64,000 bases of DNA. Origin: Ashinkailepas kermadecensis. Taxonomy: Eukaryota > Arthropoda > Thecostraca > Neolepadidae. The notes beneath the pieces are model-generated. The model saw nothing but the letters and a program-made list of their open reading frames with translations, ran no database searches and had not been told where the DNA came from. Position 1 is the stretch's first letter. Each line of letters starts with the position of its first letter. The translations under genes and the position numbers were made by a program. Of this stretch, positions 1-33,484 are shown in pieces. Location of the stretch: the NCBI GenBank assembly GCA_034440615.1, contig JAOTOM010003949.1, positions 26,001 through 90,000 of the forward strand, written 5' to 3'.

Positions 1-58
1 CCGGGGCCTTTGGCACCCAGAGCTCAACACCTTAACCACTCGGCCATCCCCGCCCCCA
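1..58 (-). mobile_element. tRNA-Ser/Leu-like SINE head, cut by window edge
   Basis: Minus strand GGGGATGGCCGAGTGGTTAA and TGTTGAGCTCTGGGTGCC match the element at 52514-52592. The 3' part lies outside the window. Confidence 0.6.
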
Positions 59-2460
59 GGCGGGCTCGTGCGGCGCGGTGGCTGCCAGCCGCCTTAGCCT
101 TAATTGCTTGCCATTCGCGAAGGGTGCGCAGATCTGGAACGGTCTGAAATTGAGCTTTGCACAATCAAACATTGGACAATTAAACGCACTTGATGCACGT
201 TTGTTTCAGCAAATCACACATGCAGTCTCTTACACGTTTTCTCTCACGTATATTTTCCAATTGGGAAATTGTTCACCATCTTGCACGATGTGCTACCTGA
301 GGTATAAATCACTACACTTGTGAGGTTTCTCAGCTTGAACGAGTGGGAGTTTCTTGTACATTACATTTTTCTCGCAGGTGACTAGATGTGTTTGATGAAT
401 GTGGCGGCTGTTCGGTCGCGATATCTTTTTGTTTGATAACGAACTTGATTTCTGGGGGAATGGTGCACTAACTAATTAAAAACCCAAACCGCAACTGTAT
501 TTCAGAACGGGAGATAGCAAATGGTCTCAATTATTGAGATATTTCATATATAAAGCAAGCTATATTGCTTATTCATTTTTTGTATTTCAATTCCCGCTTT
601 CAATTGTGGAAAGGGAGAAGTACATGGAACAGCCGGTCCCTCCTAACCTGTGCGCTGGTGGTAAGTATGGAACATTCCATGCTTTTGGAGGAGCAGTTTA
701 CTACTCCTGCCTTAATGTTGCTTAAATTTAGCGTGTTATAGCGTTGACTGGAAATATTGGGAAGACAATGCATTCTGCCACCTGCCTCCCCAACTCGTTT
801 TGAGAAGGTTCCTTTCCTGGCTGGTGGGAGAGTTCATCACAGCAACTCTGTAAACAGATGTTCACCAATTATCAAAGCACACCTGCAGCAGTTCTATCTT
901 GTATTATATAACGAAATGCAGTAGATATTCAAAGCGGTATACAGATTACAGGAAATTACGTGACTGGATCATCTCATGATTTACCAGTGCATCAATAAAA
1001 CAATATCATCCCAGTCTTATGATTATGTATCTGTGATGCGGATCCTCGCCCTCTTAGCAAAATAGTCTTGAAGACAATGCGATTTGTAGGTCGCGAAGAC
1101 CTGCCACTCGCAATGCAAGTTGATGTTTTCCGTATGAGGGCAGATGCTTCTGATGTATTTGTTTTTGTATTTAATGGCGCATCCGTCGGTGAAATAGTGC
1201 ACCTTTTGACGTTGAATTTTAGGGATCTAACACGGTATGTCACCTCGGCCTGAACGGTGTGTATATCCTTAGTATGTATGCTGAAGTCCATGGGAGAACG
1301 ACAGACGGCCTCTCCGTCGTGACCGGAGCGCCGCCCTACGGCCGCCCTACGGCCACCTCGCCGCGTGTACCCGCCAGTATGCACGGGTTTTGTATTCACT
1401 ATTCGAATCGACGTCCCACTCCATTTATCAGTGATGCTAGGGTGAAATCACGCGTATAATTTAAAAATCGAGAGGGAATGTTTTTCACAGTTATAAAATT
1501 GATACAAAATTTGTGTTTCAAATATGTGTTCGAAGCGCTTAGACAATATATTGATGCACATATCTGAAATTATTTCGTCTTGGTACGCCGAGACAGTTTT
1601 CGGATGTAGGAAATCTTCCCCCGTTTCAGGGATACATGAGCTAAAAGGACCAGTTCGTGGTATGACATATAGTTACACCACCGAATAGGACAAACTGCTG
1701 ATCAGAGAGACATACAACTTCCAGAATCGTATCAGGGACTAAGATAACCCCATAGATAAAGTTCAAGCAAAATCTGAACGGGTGGAGTGTTATCGACTGG
1801 TCGAGTTGGACCCAAGATGGAAAGGTTGAGCATGGAAACAAACATTTGGTTTTGACCTTGACATAAACTCAACCTGATGTGTGGTCACCCAAATTATGTT
1901 TTTTTTTTCATCAAATCGTGTGTTTGTGTTGTCGTGCAGTTGATAACTTATGAGTGTTGTTATTTGATTGATTTTGCTGATGATTTATGAAGAGCGTTGC
2001 AATCAATCGGGCGGGCACCCAGGATGTATTTCCGCGGGGAAAGGGGCTGGGATGATCACCGTGGGACGGTTGCGAGCCATGTGAGATGATTGTGCATTTT
2101 TTCCTAGAGGGTCGGCCGTGTGGATTGGGGAAGTGCCGGATAATGGCCAGAATTCACGCGAGGTGTATTTATTGCAATTGCTCCTACCGTTTAGCCATTC
2201 CAGGTTCCTGCACCGACATGTCATTGACACGTTTAGGAGCTGAGTGCCCCACCCTTTTGGTTGCGATACTGATTTAGTTGTGTGAAAATGCATGCTATGT
2301 TTGCCATTGAGCTGTGCAATCAAGAATTTATAGAAGATATGTCACGTTCAATTTTGCCATTGCGTCCTGCACTGATTGTATTAATTCCCTCTCCATTGTG
2401 ATTTTTTTCCTCGCCTCTGCGATGCGTATTGCCTTATGACATGGTTTCTGCAAGCCACCA
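59..2460. other. No supported gene
   Basis: Mixed composition, short open frames only. No exon, RNA gene or repeat that I can defend. Presumably intron or upstream DNA of the plus-strand gene. Confidence 0.5.
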
Positions 2461-2672
2461 ATGCTGATGACTGACCCGGATGTCCGCTTCGCATCCCAGA
2501 CTACTCTAACTCAGTGGTGTAGTGATGACAGACTGCTCCACTCCCGCTGCAGATCCCCGGCTGCTGGGACCCAGTGGTGTAGTGATGACAGACTGCTCCC
2601 CTCCCGCTGCAGATCTCCGGCTGCTGGGACCCAGTGGTGTAGTGATGACAGACTGCTCCCCTCCCGCCGCAG
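2461..2672 (+). repeat. 60-bp minisatellite spanning the 3' splice site of exon 2673
   Basis: About three copies of a 60-bp unit (CAGTGGTGTAGTGATGACAG, ... CTCCCGCTGCAG, ATCCCCGGCTGCTGGGA). The last unit runs into the real exon, so each unit holds ~40 nt of intron end with CCGCTGCAG plus ~19 nt resembling the exon start. Confidence 0.9.
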
Positions 2673-23751
<21,079 letters not shown>

Positions 23752-24804
23752 CCACACGTGGGTGGTGGTCACACGTGGTCAAGTGCAGCGTAGGATGGGT
23801 GTTTCGTGGTGCGAGCAGTGCACGGCAATGCGTTCAGCCTGTTTTGTGGAACATGTCACGGGGTTGGGCGCGCGGGCGATGTCGCGTGTCGAGTTCGGTA
23901 TCGTGTGACTGGCGCGGCTCACGTTGTGTCGTTGCGGTGTGAGGACCACTGTACCTTGTCATCGTACACACTCCTGTGTACGGCACGGTATGCGGCCCAT
24001 GTCATCTGCAACTGCGCATGTTCCTATATGCAATACGGCACGCGCACACGTTACGGTGTCTGCGCGGTAAGTGTTACGACAAAGGCACGAAAAGCATCAA
24101 GGCACACTTATCGGTATGTGGTGCGGTGTTTCGGCACGGCACACGTTCCTGTGCAGGGAGGTGCGGTAGGTAGCACCACACAGGCTGCGGCATCCAACGC
24201 CATACATGTTTGTTACCCGTTAGATGTAGCACATGGCGCCACAATATGCGGGCACCAAATACATGTCTGTTATCCGTTAGGTGTAGCACATGGCGTCACC
24301 ATGTGCCACCACGAAATGTGTGCCACCAAATACGCTACTGCAAACGCTTTCCGGTGAGGTGGAGACGGTTGGTGTAGTAACGCCATTTCGGCTCCCTGTG
24401 TTCGATTAGGTCGGTCTCTGTATGTCACACTCTGCCCCGGTGTCGCCGATGTCCGGCCGCGTCGGCGATGGTTTCCATGTGCCGATCGGTCGTGTTCTGA
24501 CCTGGTAGACGCTGCTGTAGGCCTGCGATCCGGGCCTCGTCTGCGCGGTCTGTGGTCCAGGTGACGCGTGCGCGACTGTGCGGCTGCCGCGGCTGGTGGG
24601 AGGACCGCCATGCGGACGATGCCATGTCTGCATAGGTTGATCGGTGTCACAACTGTGGCCTTGACTTGGGGACCATTGGGGACGAGGCGGTCAGCTCAGC
24701 AGTGTTTGTGGCCAGCACTGTCGCCAGCCGGTCGGGCGCAGCCACAATGGCACGCACGCGCCGCCTCGCACGTCCCCATCTATATGTACCTCGCCGCTCG
24801 GAGG

Positions 24805-25112
24805 GCGCGCAGCGGCGACACACTTGGACCGGTGTCCGGCGGCCTACGGGTGTTGCCCAGTCAGGGCTAGTCATGCTCTAGTCAGCAGCGGCGACATACT
24901 TGGACCGGTGTCCGGCGGCCTACGGGTGTTGCCTTTTTAGGGGCTATTTTTTTTTTTTTGCAGCGGCGACATACTTGGACCGGTGTCCGGCGGCCTACGG
25001 GTGTTGCCTAGTCAGGGCTAGTCATGCTTTAGTCAGCAGCGGCGACAGACTTGGACCGGTGTCCGGCGGCCTACGGGTGTTGCCCAGTCAGGGCTAGTCA
25101 TGCTCTAGTCAG
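24805..25112 (+). repeat. ~75-bp tandem repeat, 4 copies
   Basis: Four copies of CAGCGGCGACATACTTGGAC, CGGTGTCCGGCGGCCTACGG, GTGTTGCC, CAGTCAGGGCTAGTCATGCT at spacings of 74-77 bp. One copy has a poly-T interruption near 24950. Confidence 0.9.
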
Positions 25113-25837
25113 TTCGGCTGGTCTGCGGCCGGCACAGATGGTGTCGTGAGCGACCTCCGGGAGAGCTGGTGTCGCTCGCTGGGCGGTCGGCACGCAACAC
25201 CACCGCACGGTAGTGACATCTGACGGTGAGAGGTCACGGGTCAGCCGCCTGCTCACGTGATCTCAACGGTCTGCAGTCGATTCGGCCGCCGGATACGTTG
25301 GCCTGCACTTTTACAATTGGCACTGTGTGGGCGGAAATCTCGGCCTGGCGGGGCGAATGCCGCCAACGTTTCTGGGCTGTTCTCTCGTAAGGAGTAACGT
25401 CACTTTGGGGTGGGCATGTTTGTCAGCCGGGCTCTGCTTCAAGTGTTCGGTGACGTTGGCAACTGAAATTGAAGAGCCAATTGACAGAGACAGCTTTCAG
25501 TGCGCAGATATCCGTCGTACACCGTTGTTGTTTTTTTTTAAAGAAATAAAATAATATTTCGGCAAAAATAGTTTCATGTATATTGCTAAACGTTTGCGTG
25601 GAGGTTTCGTGCGAGAAGAATTGGTGATTGTATTTTAGAGAATGACTGTGCAATGGAACCAATGCAATTTGTTTGTCACTGCTGCTCTGGGGCCCAGTGA
25701 CTGCTATTGTCAAATAGCCAATGCAGTGGAGCTTCATTGTGCCTAATAACTGACTACAGGATGAAGAATGACTGAGGTTTTGAAGAACGCCAGGCTGGAA
25801 TTGACAATGACTGGTGAAATCACGTAATGCTCACGCC

Positions 25838-25998
25838 TTCCAGACGTTCAGCCTGGCTAATTAACAGCCAGACGTCCAGCCTGGCTAATTAACAGCCAGA
25901 CGTCCAGCCTGGCTAATTAACAGCCATACGCTCAGCCTGGCTAATTAACAGCCAGACGTTTAGCCTGGCTAATTAACAGTCAGACGTTAAGTCTAGCT
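25838..25998 (+). repeat. 28-bp tandem repeat, ~5.5 copies
   Basis: Unit CAGACGTCCAGCCTGGC plus TAATTAACAGC. The last copies are diverged. Confidence 0.9.
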
Positions 25999-27109
25999 AA
26001 TCAATGCAAAGAACTGCTGGGCAGTGGAGGAATTTATTATTTAATTTAAGTCCTGTAGGATGCTATGTTCCGAAAATAAAAGGAAAGATAACTTAAATTG
26101 TGTCCAGATTCACACTGGGGGGGAAGTCCATCGTTCCTCAGAACCTGCCAGTAGATGGAGCTGGCATTAGCCCAATAATGTCCGTAATTCCCCAGATGCG
26201 GCGCGTTAGTGCGGTCGTGTGATGTCGATGTTGGTCTCGATGTTGTGATGTCGATACTACCGCCACCGGAACACACATCACAAGCTGCATGGATGCCAGG
26301 CTGATCTGCATGCCGTTTTTTACCACTAGATATTGGCGTAGTCAAATTCTCTATTACATCTACATATCTCATGCTTTCTTGTACACGACTCGACAGCGAA
26401 AACATTAAATCATATCGAGAATGTTATATGTAATCTTGTTAGTTCATTTTCGACGCACATCAAATACGACACGTGAGTTAGTGCTTTACTACGTGTGAGG
26501 CCGGGATCGGACTGAGCCGCCTTCCGTGTAATTGGCACACGTCATCAGACTGACCCGAACGACGCGGTCGCGCCTTCCAAACCACCGCCACTTTTTATAT
26601 TTCTCGTTATACTTTGTTCGCTTCGGATCACATATCTGGCAGTTTTTATTCGTATCCATTTCATCCCAATATTTTTCACGAATCACTTGATTATTCCTAA
26701 AAGCAGTACCGCAACGGAATTTCCACTTCCGAACAACTGATAAACGCGATTTAAGTTGCTATACACTATACAGCACTTCAAGCTTTAATTTCCTCACCCA
26801 GAGCCAGGTCTCTTCTTGTCAGCGTCAGATTTACCAACTTTCATCACAGCATTTCTTCTGAAGTACTCTGGGAATCCTTGTTCAAAGATTAACGGGCTTG
26901 CGAGGTTACTCCCGCGCGTGGGTAACCCACGATACACGGAGCGCCGCAATCGGTGCCTGTCATCAGCCAAAGGTGACTGGGAAGTAACGTACTCGACTTG
27001 CGTTCCAAAGTTCAGTACCAGGGAGGAATGGTACTTCTTATTTCTGCCTAGCAATGCATTTTGTTGTGGACGTTTCCATCTAAAATTACGTCAGCTCAGT
27101 GGTGCAGCC

Positions 27110-28560
27110 GAGGGGGCGACAGGGCCAGCCGCCCCTTGGAGGGTCGGAAGGGCCCCTTCAGACGGCTGCCTCGAAGGGCCCCTCAAGGCGTTAGCGCATG
27201 GGCCATAACGGCACCCTGGGCCGATGTGTAGGGTCCCTGGACCAGTGAAAGGAGCTCTGGGCCGATGAATATGGCACCGAGTGAACGAAGAGTGCCCTCA
27301 GAAGGACGTTCAGGGCTCTTGGCTGGGCTAACGTGAAGGACTTCTAGAGCGACGGATGGGGACCCTTATAGTTGGAAATGTCTCCGAGCTAACTGAGGGC
27401 CCCGGGCCAATATGAAGGGTCCCTGAGCTGTCGGCAGAGCCCAAGCCGAAGAAAGGCCCCTGACCTGATGGACAGGGCCCAAACGTTTGAAAAGTGGCCT
27501 CAGACTTCCCGGAAAAGACCTTGGGTCGTCAAAGATGGCCTTTGAGACGACGGAAGGGCCATTGAGTTGCCGGAGAGGACCTCGAGTCGTCAGAAAGGGT
27601 CATTGGGTCAACGGATGGGGCTCAAGCCGTACAAGGGCCCCTGGCCTGATATAAGGGGTCCAAGCTGTTGAATGATGACCTCCGGTCTAACAGGAGGCCC
27701 TGGATGGCTAAGAATGCCCCTGTGCCGACGGAGAAGATTCCTAGCCACGGGAGGACCTCGGGCCGTCTGAGAGGGCCCGGAGCCGGTATGAGGGGCCTCT
27801 GGGCCGATGGGGGGGGGGTCGAAACCGCACAGGGGCCCCTTGCATGCTAGAGGCCCCAGCTTTTGAAGAGAGGTCTCCGACCGGACCGAGAGTCGTGGGA
27901 GGGACCCTGAGCCGATGGATGGGGGCCCGGGCCGGACGAGTAGAGCAACTGGGTCGGCTTTGTCTCACGCTGATGAAGAGGGGCTCAGAACTGACAGCGG
28001 ACCTCAAGCCGATAAAGAGTCCCCGAGCTACGGAGACGATCCGGGCTGAAATGAAGGGTTCCCGGTGCTACGTAAAGGGCTTCTGAGCCCATGGAGGGAC
28101 CCGGGCTGTTAAAAAGTAATGACGTGTCCAAGGGATAAAGGGGTACCCGCCCTCATGGTGAGTCCAACGTGGTCCTCCAGCGACCGCACTGAGGGACTGA
28201 GATATAGCCGAGGATTTTGTTTAGCGCATTTAACCGCTTGTGTGGAAAGGGCCCTTGAGAACTGAAGATATCCACTCAAATGCTGGCAAGGACCGTGAAG
28301 ACAAGAGGGCCAGCCCGAGAGCTGAAATATCCATGCTAGCTTGACAGAGCAGTCTTAGCTGGAACGGACCCCCAACAGCCGAGGAATAAACAGTGCGCCT
28401 GAGGGCCAGAAAGGGTTGGGATGCTCTTTGAGCCTGAAAGGGCCCCTGAGGGACGAACAGGACCCCCAAAAGCTGAAGAGGACTAGTGAGGGCCCATCTC
28501 GGATCTGAAATCCACCGAGATGAGAGCTAAACAGGACTATTGAGGACTGGTAGGCCCCTA
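27110..28560. repeat. Degenerate GGGCCC/GAGCCGATG-type repeat
   Basis: Over ~1.4 kb short motifs of the type GGGCCCCTGAGCCGAT, AGGGCCCCTG and GGACCTCGGGCCG recur every ~20-45 bp with much divergence. Looks like an old minisatellite that has decayed. No coding signal recognised. Confidence 0.6.
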
Positions 28561-28794
28561 AAAACAGGATAGGATCCTGATATAACTACAACATGTCACC
28601 GTTTTAAGCTGCACGTGTTCTTATGCTTGCCGCAGCCTACAAATATGGTCATTGCAACGCACTTTAAATTGTTGTCGCGTCTCAATTCAAAATCCGTTCC
28701 GGTAGCTTTTTAAATCGCTGGGGTTCAATGTGCTGGAAGTTCGCTGGCTGCGAGTTTCTGCTTGTACAATGGACAATTGGCATGCTGGACTCTT

Positions 28795-28925
28795 GGTTTT
28801 TAAGATGCATTGACCACCCTGGTCACACAGCATGGCCACCCTCCCACGCAGATTGGTCGCGGGGGAGGAACAGCGACCAGTGGGTCTCGAACCGTCAGCC
28901 TGTTGGTTGGGAGACGAGCACCATA
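28795..28925 (-). mobile_element. Diverged SINE with the shared body
   Basis: Minus strand shows a weak head, GGTTCGAGACCCACTGG B box, and CGCGACCAATCTGCGTGGGA. Too diverged to assign to A or B. Confidence 0.6.
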
Positions 28926-29920
28926 AATCGTGTGATGACGTCATATAAATGCGTAAATGGATAGTGGCCAATGAATGTCCCATTCCATAAATGAAATGCA
29001 GGATTTATAATCTTCGAGTAGTGTTCGCGTTCCGTGAAAATCACCCAAACGCCCGAGGGCATTCAAATAAACGTCACTTTCACGACATATATTACAAATA
29101 TTGCATGCAATTGCATGAAAATGTGCTCAATCAAGTTCCTTTTAGACCAAAAACGAGCCTTAACCAGTTACCAAAGCTTGGTACTTTTCTTCTATACGAC
29201 ACAAAACAATGCAAGCAATCCAAATAAGACACTAGTTTTGTGGGTAACAGAAATCCTCGTCGAAACTGGGAAATGTCTCTGCTACTTCAACCGCTATATT
29301 TCTTTCTGCCCATTGTGGAACACGGGCGTTTATGAAAGCAGACTGAAATTACCTTTCACTGACTAGCTCCCACTGAGTTCTCGTCACTGTTTACACGCCG
29401 AATCGCAGAGGGGAACTGTCAGCGGACGCACAGACGTACATCAAACATCCAGCAATTGCTGTGCAGACTCGCAAGACAGACCACAATAAAAACAACTGAA
29501 TAGCTCTGCCATCCGTCGATTTTGCCACTCCAGCGCTTGACAAAGAATAACCACGAAATTCCACGCGTTCTGCATCTGCATTCTCAGCTTATTACAGTCT
29601 AATCATCCAGCCACACAACGCGGTAAAACATACACGCCGATGATGATGAAGACGCCTGTGACGGCGACTCGAAGGGTAGGCGGTCACTGTTGGCGACACC
29701 AGGCAGACAATACCGACCTCGCCGCTGCCCTTTGCGCCGGTGTACAAGTGGCGGTCACCTCGCTGCGGCCGTGCCGACCACGCGCGCGCCAGCAGCTCTG
29801 TTGTCACGCACCGGTCCGCACCGGTCAGCTTTGTCACCGGTCACCGGTCAGCTGTCAGCTTTGTCACGCACCGGTCCGACGACACACGTTGTGAGCAGTC
29901 TTCCAGCACCCGGCCCTCCA

Positions 29921-29943
29921 CACACACACACACACACACACGC
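29921..29943 (+). repeat. (CA)n microsatellite
   Basis: A short CA run in otherwise GC-rich DNA. Confidence 0.85.
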
Positions 29944-30084
29944 CGGACGTCCACCGCCGGGTGGCCGGCACGCAGCGCTCAGCCCGCCCACCAGTGGGCA
30001 CAGAGCACGAGTCCAGTGCACGAGCCAGGGTCGGGATGGCGTGCACACGATGTCCAGAGTCGGCTGTGGCGCACGCCGACCGGT

Positions 30085-30690
30085 CAGAGGCGCCCCATCC
30101 GTGCGGCACGACACACCGCCGTCACCAGGGCCGTGGTCAGAGGTGCCCCACCCGTGCGGCACGACACACCGCCGTCACCAGGGCCGTGGTCAGAGGTGCC
30201 CCACCCGTGCGGCACGACACACCGCCGTCACCAGGGCCGTGGTCAGAGGTGCCCCACCCGCGCGGCACGACACACCGCCGTCACCAGGGCCGTGGTCAGA
30301 GGTGCCCCACCCGTGCGGCACGACACACCGCCGTCACCAGGGCCGTGGTCAGAGGTGCCCCACCCGTGCGGCACGACACACCGCCGTCACCAGGGCCGTG
30401 GTCAGAGGTGCCCCACCCGTGCGGCACGACACACCGCCGTCACCAGGGCCGTGGTCAGAGGTGCCCCACCCGTGCGGCACGACACACCGCCGTCACCAGC
30501 TCGTTACCAGGGCCGTGGTCAGAGGTGCCCCACCCGTGCGGCACGACACACCGCCGTCACCAGGGCCGTGGTCAGAGGTGCCCCATCCGCGCGGCACGAC
30601 ACACCGCCGTCACCAGGGCCGTGGTCAGAGGTGCCCCACCCGTGCGGCACGACACACCGCCGTCACCAGCTCGTTACCAGGGCCGTGGCG
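30085..30690 (-). repeat. 53-bp minisatellite carrying the donor of exon 30678-31438
   Basis: About 11 copies. On the minus strand each unit holds CCACGGCCCTG|GTGACGGCGG followed by TGTGTCGTGCCGCACGGG and TGGGGCACCTCTGA. The first 10-11 nt equal the exon end. Two units have an extra GTAACGAGCTG, as at the real donor. Confidence 0.92.
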
Positions 30691-31438
30691 CGCGAGGCCG
30701 CGGCAGCCAACGCATCGGCCGTATGGACGCGCCCCAGCGACCCGGCTGGGACGGCTGGGGCGTCTGGGACGGCGGCGGCCCCCACTGGCCGCGCGGGGGC
30801 GGCTGGGGCGTCTGGGACGGCGGTGGCCCCCACTGGCCGCGCTGGGGCGGCTGAGGCGCGCCGCGTCCGCCGCCACTCACCGGCTGCCACTGGCCCACCT
30901 CGCCGGCCGCCGAGACCTCGTGCCGGCCGCCGGCTCCGGGAGCCGCCCCAGGAGACGCCCCGGGCTCGGGTCCTGTCGCCTCGGGCTTGCGGTCAGCCGC
31001 CGGCACGGCGGTAGGCGCCGTCGAAGCCACCTTCCGACGGTCGTCCACGTCGCTGGCCGGCGCACCAGCCTTCTTCTGTCGGTCGTCGATGTCGCTGGCC
31101 GGCGCACCAACCTTCTTCCGACGGTCGTCCACGTCGCTGGCCGGCGCACCAGCCTTCTTCCGACGGTCGTCCACGTCGCTGGATGGCGCACTAGCCTTCT
31201 TCCGACGGTCGTCCACGTCGCTGGCCGGCGCACCAACCTTCTTCCGACGGTCGTCCACGTCGCTGGCCGGCGCACCAGCCTTCTTCCGACGGTCGTCCAC
31301 GTCGACGTCGGCGGGCGGCGGAGCGACGGTTACCTTCTCGGCTGCCAACTGCAGCTTGGCCGCACTGGCACCGTTGACCCCGTCGGACTGCGGTTCCGGT
31401 CCGGGCCGCGGCCCGTCCTGTCCCGGCCTGCCGGCACC
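30678..31438 (-). CDS. Unidentified gene, exon with 14-residue DVDDRRKK repeat
   Basis: 761 nt open from GCGTTTCAG|GGTGCC to GGCCCTG|GTAACG. The frame starts GAGRPGQDGPRPGPEPQS, then NGASAAKLQLAAEKVTVAPP, then seven copies of a charged unit of the type DVDDRRKKAGAPAS encoded by 42-bp repeats, then Pro/Gly/Ala-rich sequence with two copies of RGQWGPPPSQTPQ. I do not recognise the protein. The opposite strand is also open, but the charged, regular minus-strand repeat and the fitting splice sites favour this strand. The donor region is copied about 11 times in the next intron, as in the other genes. Neighbouring exons were not found. It could also be a separate gene starting in the GC-rich DNA near 32.3 kb. 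Confidence 0.4.
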
Positions 31439-33484
31439 CTGAAACGCACGGCCGGTTCAGGACAGAGTCGGCGCGGAGGACCGACGCCGCCGTCGGGCGA
31501 CTGACCTGGGAATGCGACTCGCACCGATCGATTCAAGGGCGTTTCGGAATGCGACTGTGACCCGGACGGCGGACGCAGTTCGTGCCGCAACACCACGGAA
31601 CTGCAACAAAGATGTTGTTATTCGGGCACACAAGTGGCGAACCTATAGTACAGTGCAACATAATGCGTTAGTAACACGTTCATGTACATCAATATTTTGC
31701 CCATCGCTCAAAAAGCTTTCGAGGTATTCTTTACCGAAGCTGAGTAAGATCAGCAATCTACCTCCCGACATCACGAGATAGCTCAGAAAGAGAGGAAGCT
31801 CATGGAGCCGTCATAATTAATTCACAAATCATCATTCACCTCATACCCTTCTAACCTGCTTCACTGCAACAAATCAGCTGCGTAACCGGAGATTATCGAC
31901 GGGAATCGTGGGTCAAAACTTCACAAAAACCGCATGACGATCAATGGCGGCAGGCGGCGCGAAAACACGGCACACAATTTCCTCTGAAACAGCAGACCGA
32001 TCGCGATTCAATGTTTTAGGCACCGAGGCACCATTTTAAGTTGACAAATCCTGCTTCCATTCGGAGCAGTAGAGTAGTAGCAAAACACTGTACTTGTCAA
32101 CATAAGGCTACACAACCCACGCACCATCAATCTCATTGAAGTCATCCGTTCCCTAAAATCCTGAGAACTAATGTCGCAATGAAGCTATGATGGCGAGAAG
32201 CTCACAGCCTGACCAAAAAGTCCCCCCCCCCGTCACCAGACGTTCCTCTAGAAAGGGCGAAGCTTACCTTGTCGTCCGCCGCATCGCGACATCCGCTACG
32301 TCACACATGTCCAAATCAACTTGACCGGAATGGCTTCACTGGCGAAACTCGGCTGTGCCGTGCGCCGGGCGCGGGCCGGATGTGTTGACGTCAGGTCACG
32401 TGTATTTCCGATGGTGGCGGCCGCCCAACCATCACACACACACACATTGTGTACACCTCGGCTGGCGCAGAGCCCCGGCCACACGCACAGCTCTCCCACC
32501 TCGGCGCTCCGACAGTGGCACGTGACCAGTGGCCGCGCTCAGGTGACCTGGCAGATCTCCGGCGCATACCCGCAGACAGCCCGCGCCCTGCATGCTCTGA
32601 CAACCAGCAAACACCCAGGGTGGACCCTTTCGGCTCCGCATGGCCCACCGTGCCTGTGATGCTGACACGCCGAGCATGTAGAAAGCACACGTCCAGCGGT
32701 AGCTGAAGCGTTCTCTCGCGCTGTGAACGGTAGTGGCTTATGGCGCAGCTCATCGAAGAGGCGCAAATGCCTTTCACGAAATTAACGGCGTTGTTGCACG
32801 CTTTTTTCGCACTAACACTTGGATTAGCACAAACCGGCTGACATAGAGCTGCTTCTGGACATTCACCAAAGACAGCGCCACGTCTCAGCCGTACGCTGCT
32901 CGCTCGACAGGAAACCACCAAGCGCTCATGGATGCTCGAATGCCAACAAGGAAGAAACATCCGTGAGACGTTCGGCCCGTCCTTGATCGCATCCAAAGGA
33001 GACCACGGAAGCCTTTTTACATAGCCAAAGCAAAAGGCGCTGCTGATGCACAACTTGGGCTTTAGGTCACATCAAATGTGGATGGAACAGTCAGTCGTGG
33101 CCATCGACGGACAATGTTCACGGCTTCGACCACGACACTCACATCCACATCGAATGCTGTCGTGGTTCTAAAATGATGCGAGATCTGTGTGTTGTACAAT
33201 ACACGTCATACAAACATCATCGGCGGAAATGCGCAACTAGGTCCACGGAGAAAGTGGGCGCCGGTCTCCACTGTGTGCCATCACGAACGGTAGCTTCGAT
33301 GCGACGGAATTATGATGACGGTACACATGTGCATGGCCTGTCGGGACGCAGACATACTGTCGACCCAACTACACCTCACGTGCGCTCTGAGCCACGCCGA
33401 GTTCAGTGAGCGTCACCCAACATCAGCGCAGTCCGTGAGACAGCCGACGTGGCCTGGCTACTGCCAGCGGTCCGCCTCGGCCAG
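31439..33484. other. Region 3' of YLPM1; GC-rich block near 32.3-32.7 kb
   Basis: Contains a GC/CpG-rich block with a short CA run. On the minus strand a 220-codon open frame crosses 32391-33053 but resembles nothing I know. Could include YLPM1 3' UTR on the right and a promoter for the minus-strand repeat-exon gene; neither is shown. Confidence 0.35.
32268..32308 (-). CDS. Possible short first coding exon
   Basis: An ATG followed by 13 codons (MCDVADVAMRRTT) runs to a good donor ACAAG|GTAAGC at the edge of a GC-rich stretch. It could be the first exon of the minus-strand gene whose repeat exon is at 30678-31438. However, the phase (2) does not fit that exon directly, so an intermediate exon would be needed. 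Speculative. Confidence 0.15.

Larger units (their letters stand above)
25113..29900. other. Intergenic DNA without a recognised gene
   Basis: Apart from the repeats and the diverged SINE listed separately, I see only short open frames without family resemblance. It separates the convergent genes. Confidence 0.45.

Noticed and set aside
26794..27054. 87-codon minus-strand open frame (RRSVYRGLPTRGSNLA ...)
   Set aside because: Single short frame without splice or family support.
29690..31504. 604-codon plus-strand frame (GAPPVRHDTPPSPGPWSE repeats)
   Set aside because: Runs across the 53-bp donor array and antisense to the DVDDRRKK exon; no supporting features on the plus strand.
32391..33053. 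220-codon minus-strand open frame as a gene
   Set aside because: No recognisable domain, overlaps a GC-rich block where stops are rare, and no convincing splice sites; kept only as an unannotated stretch.
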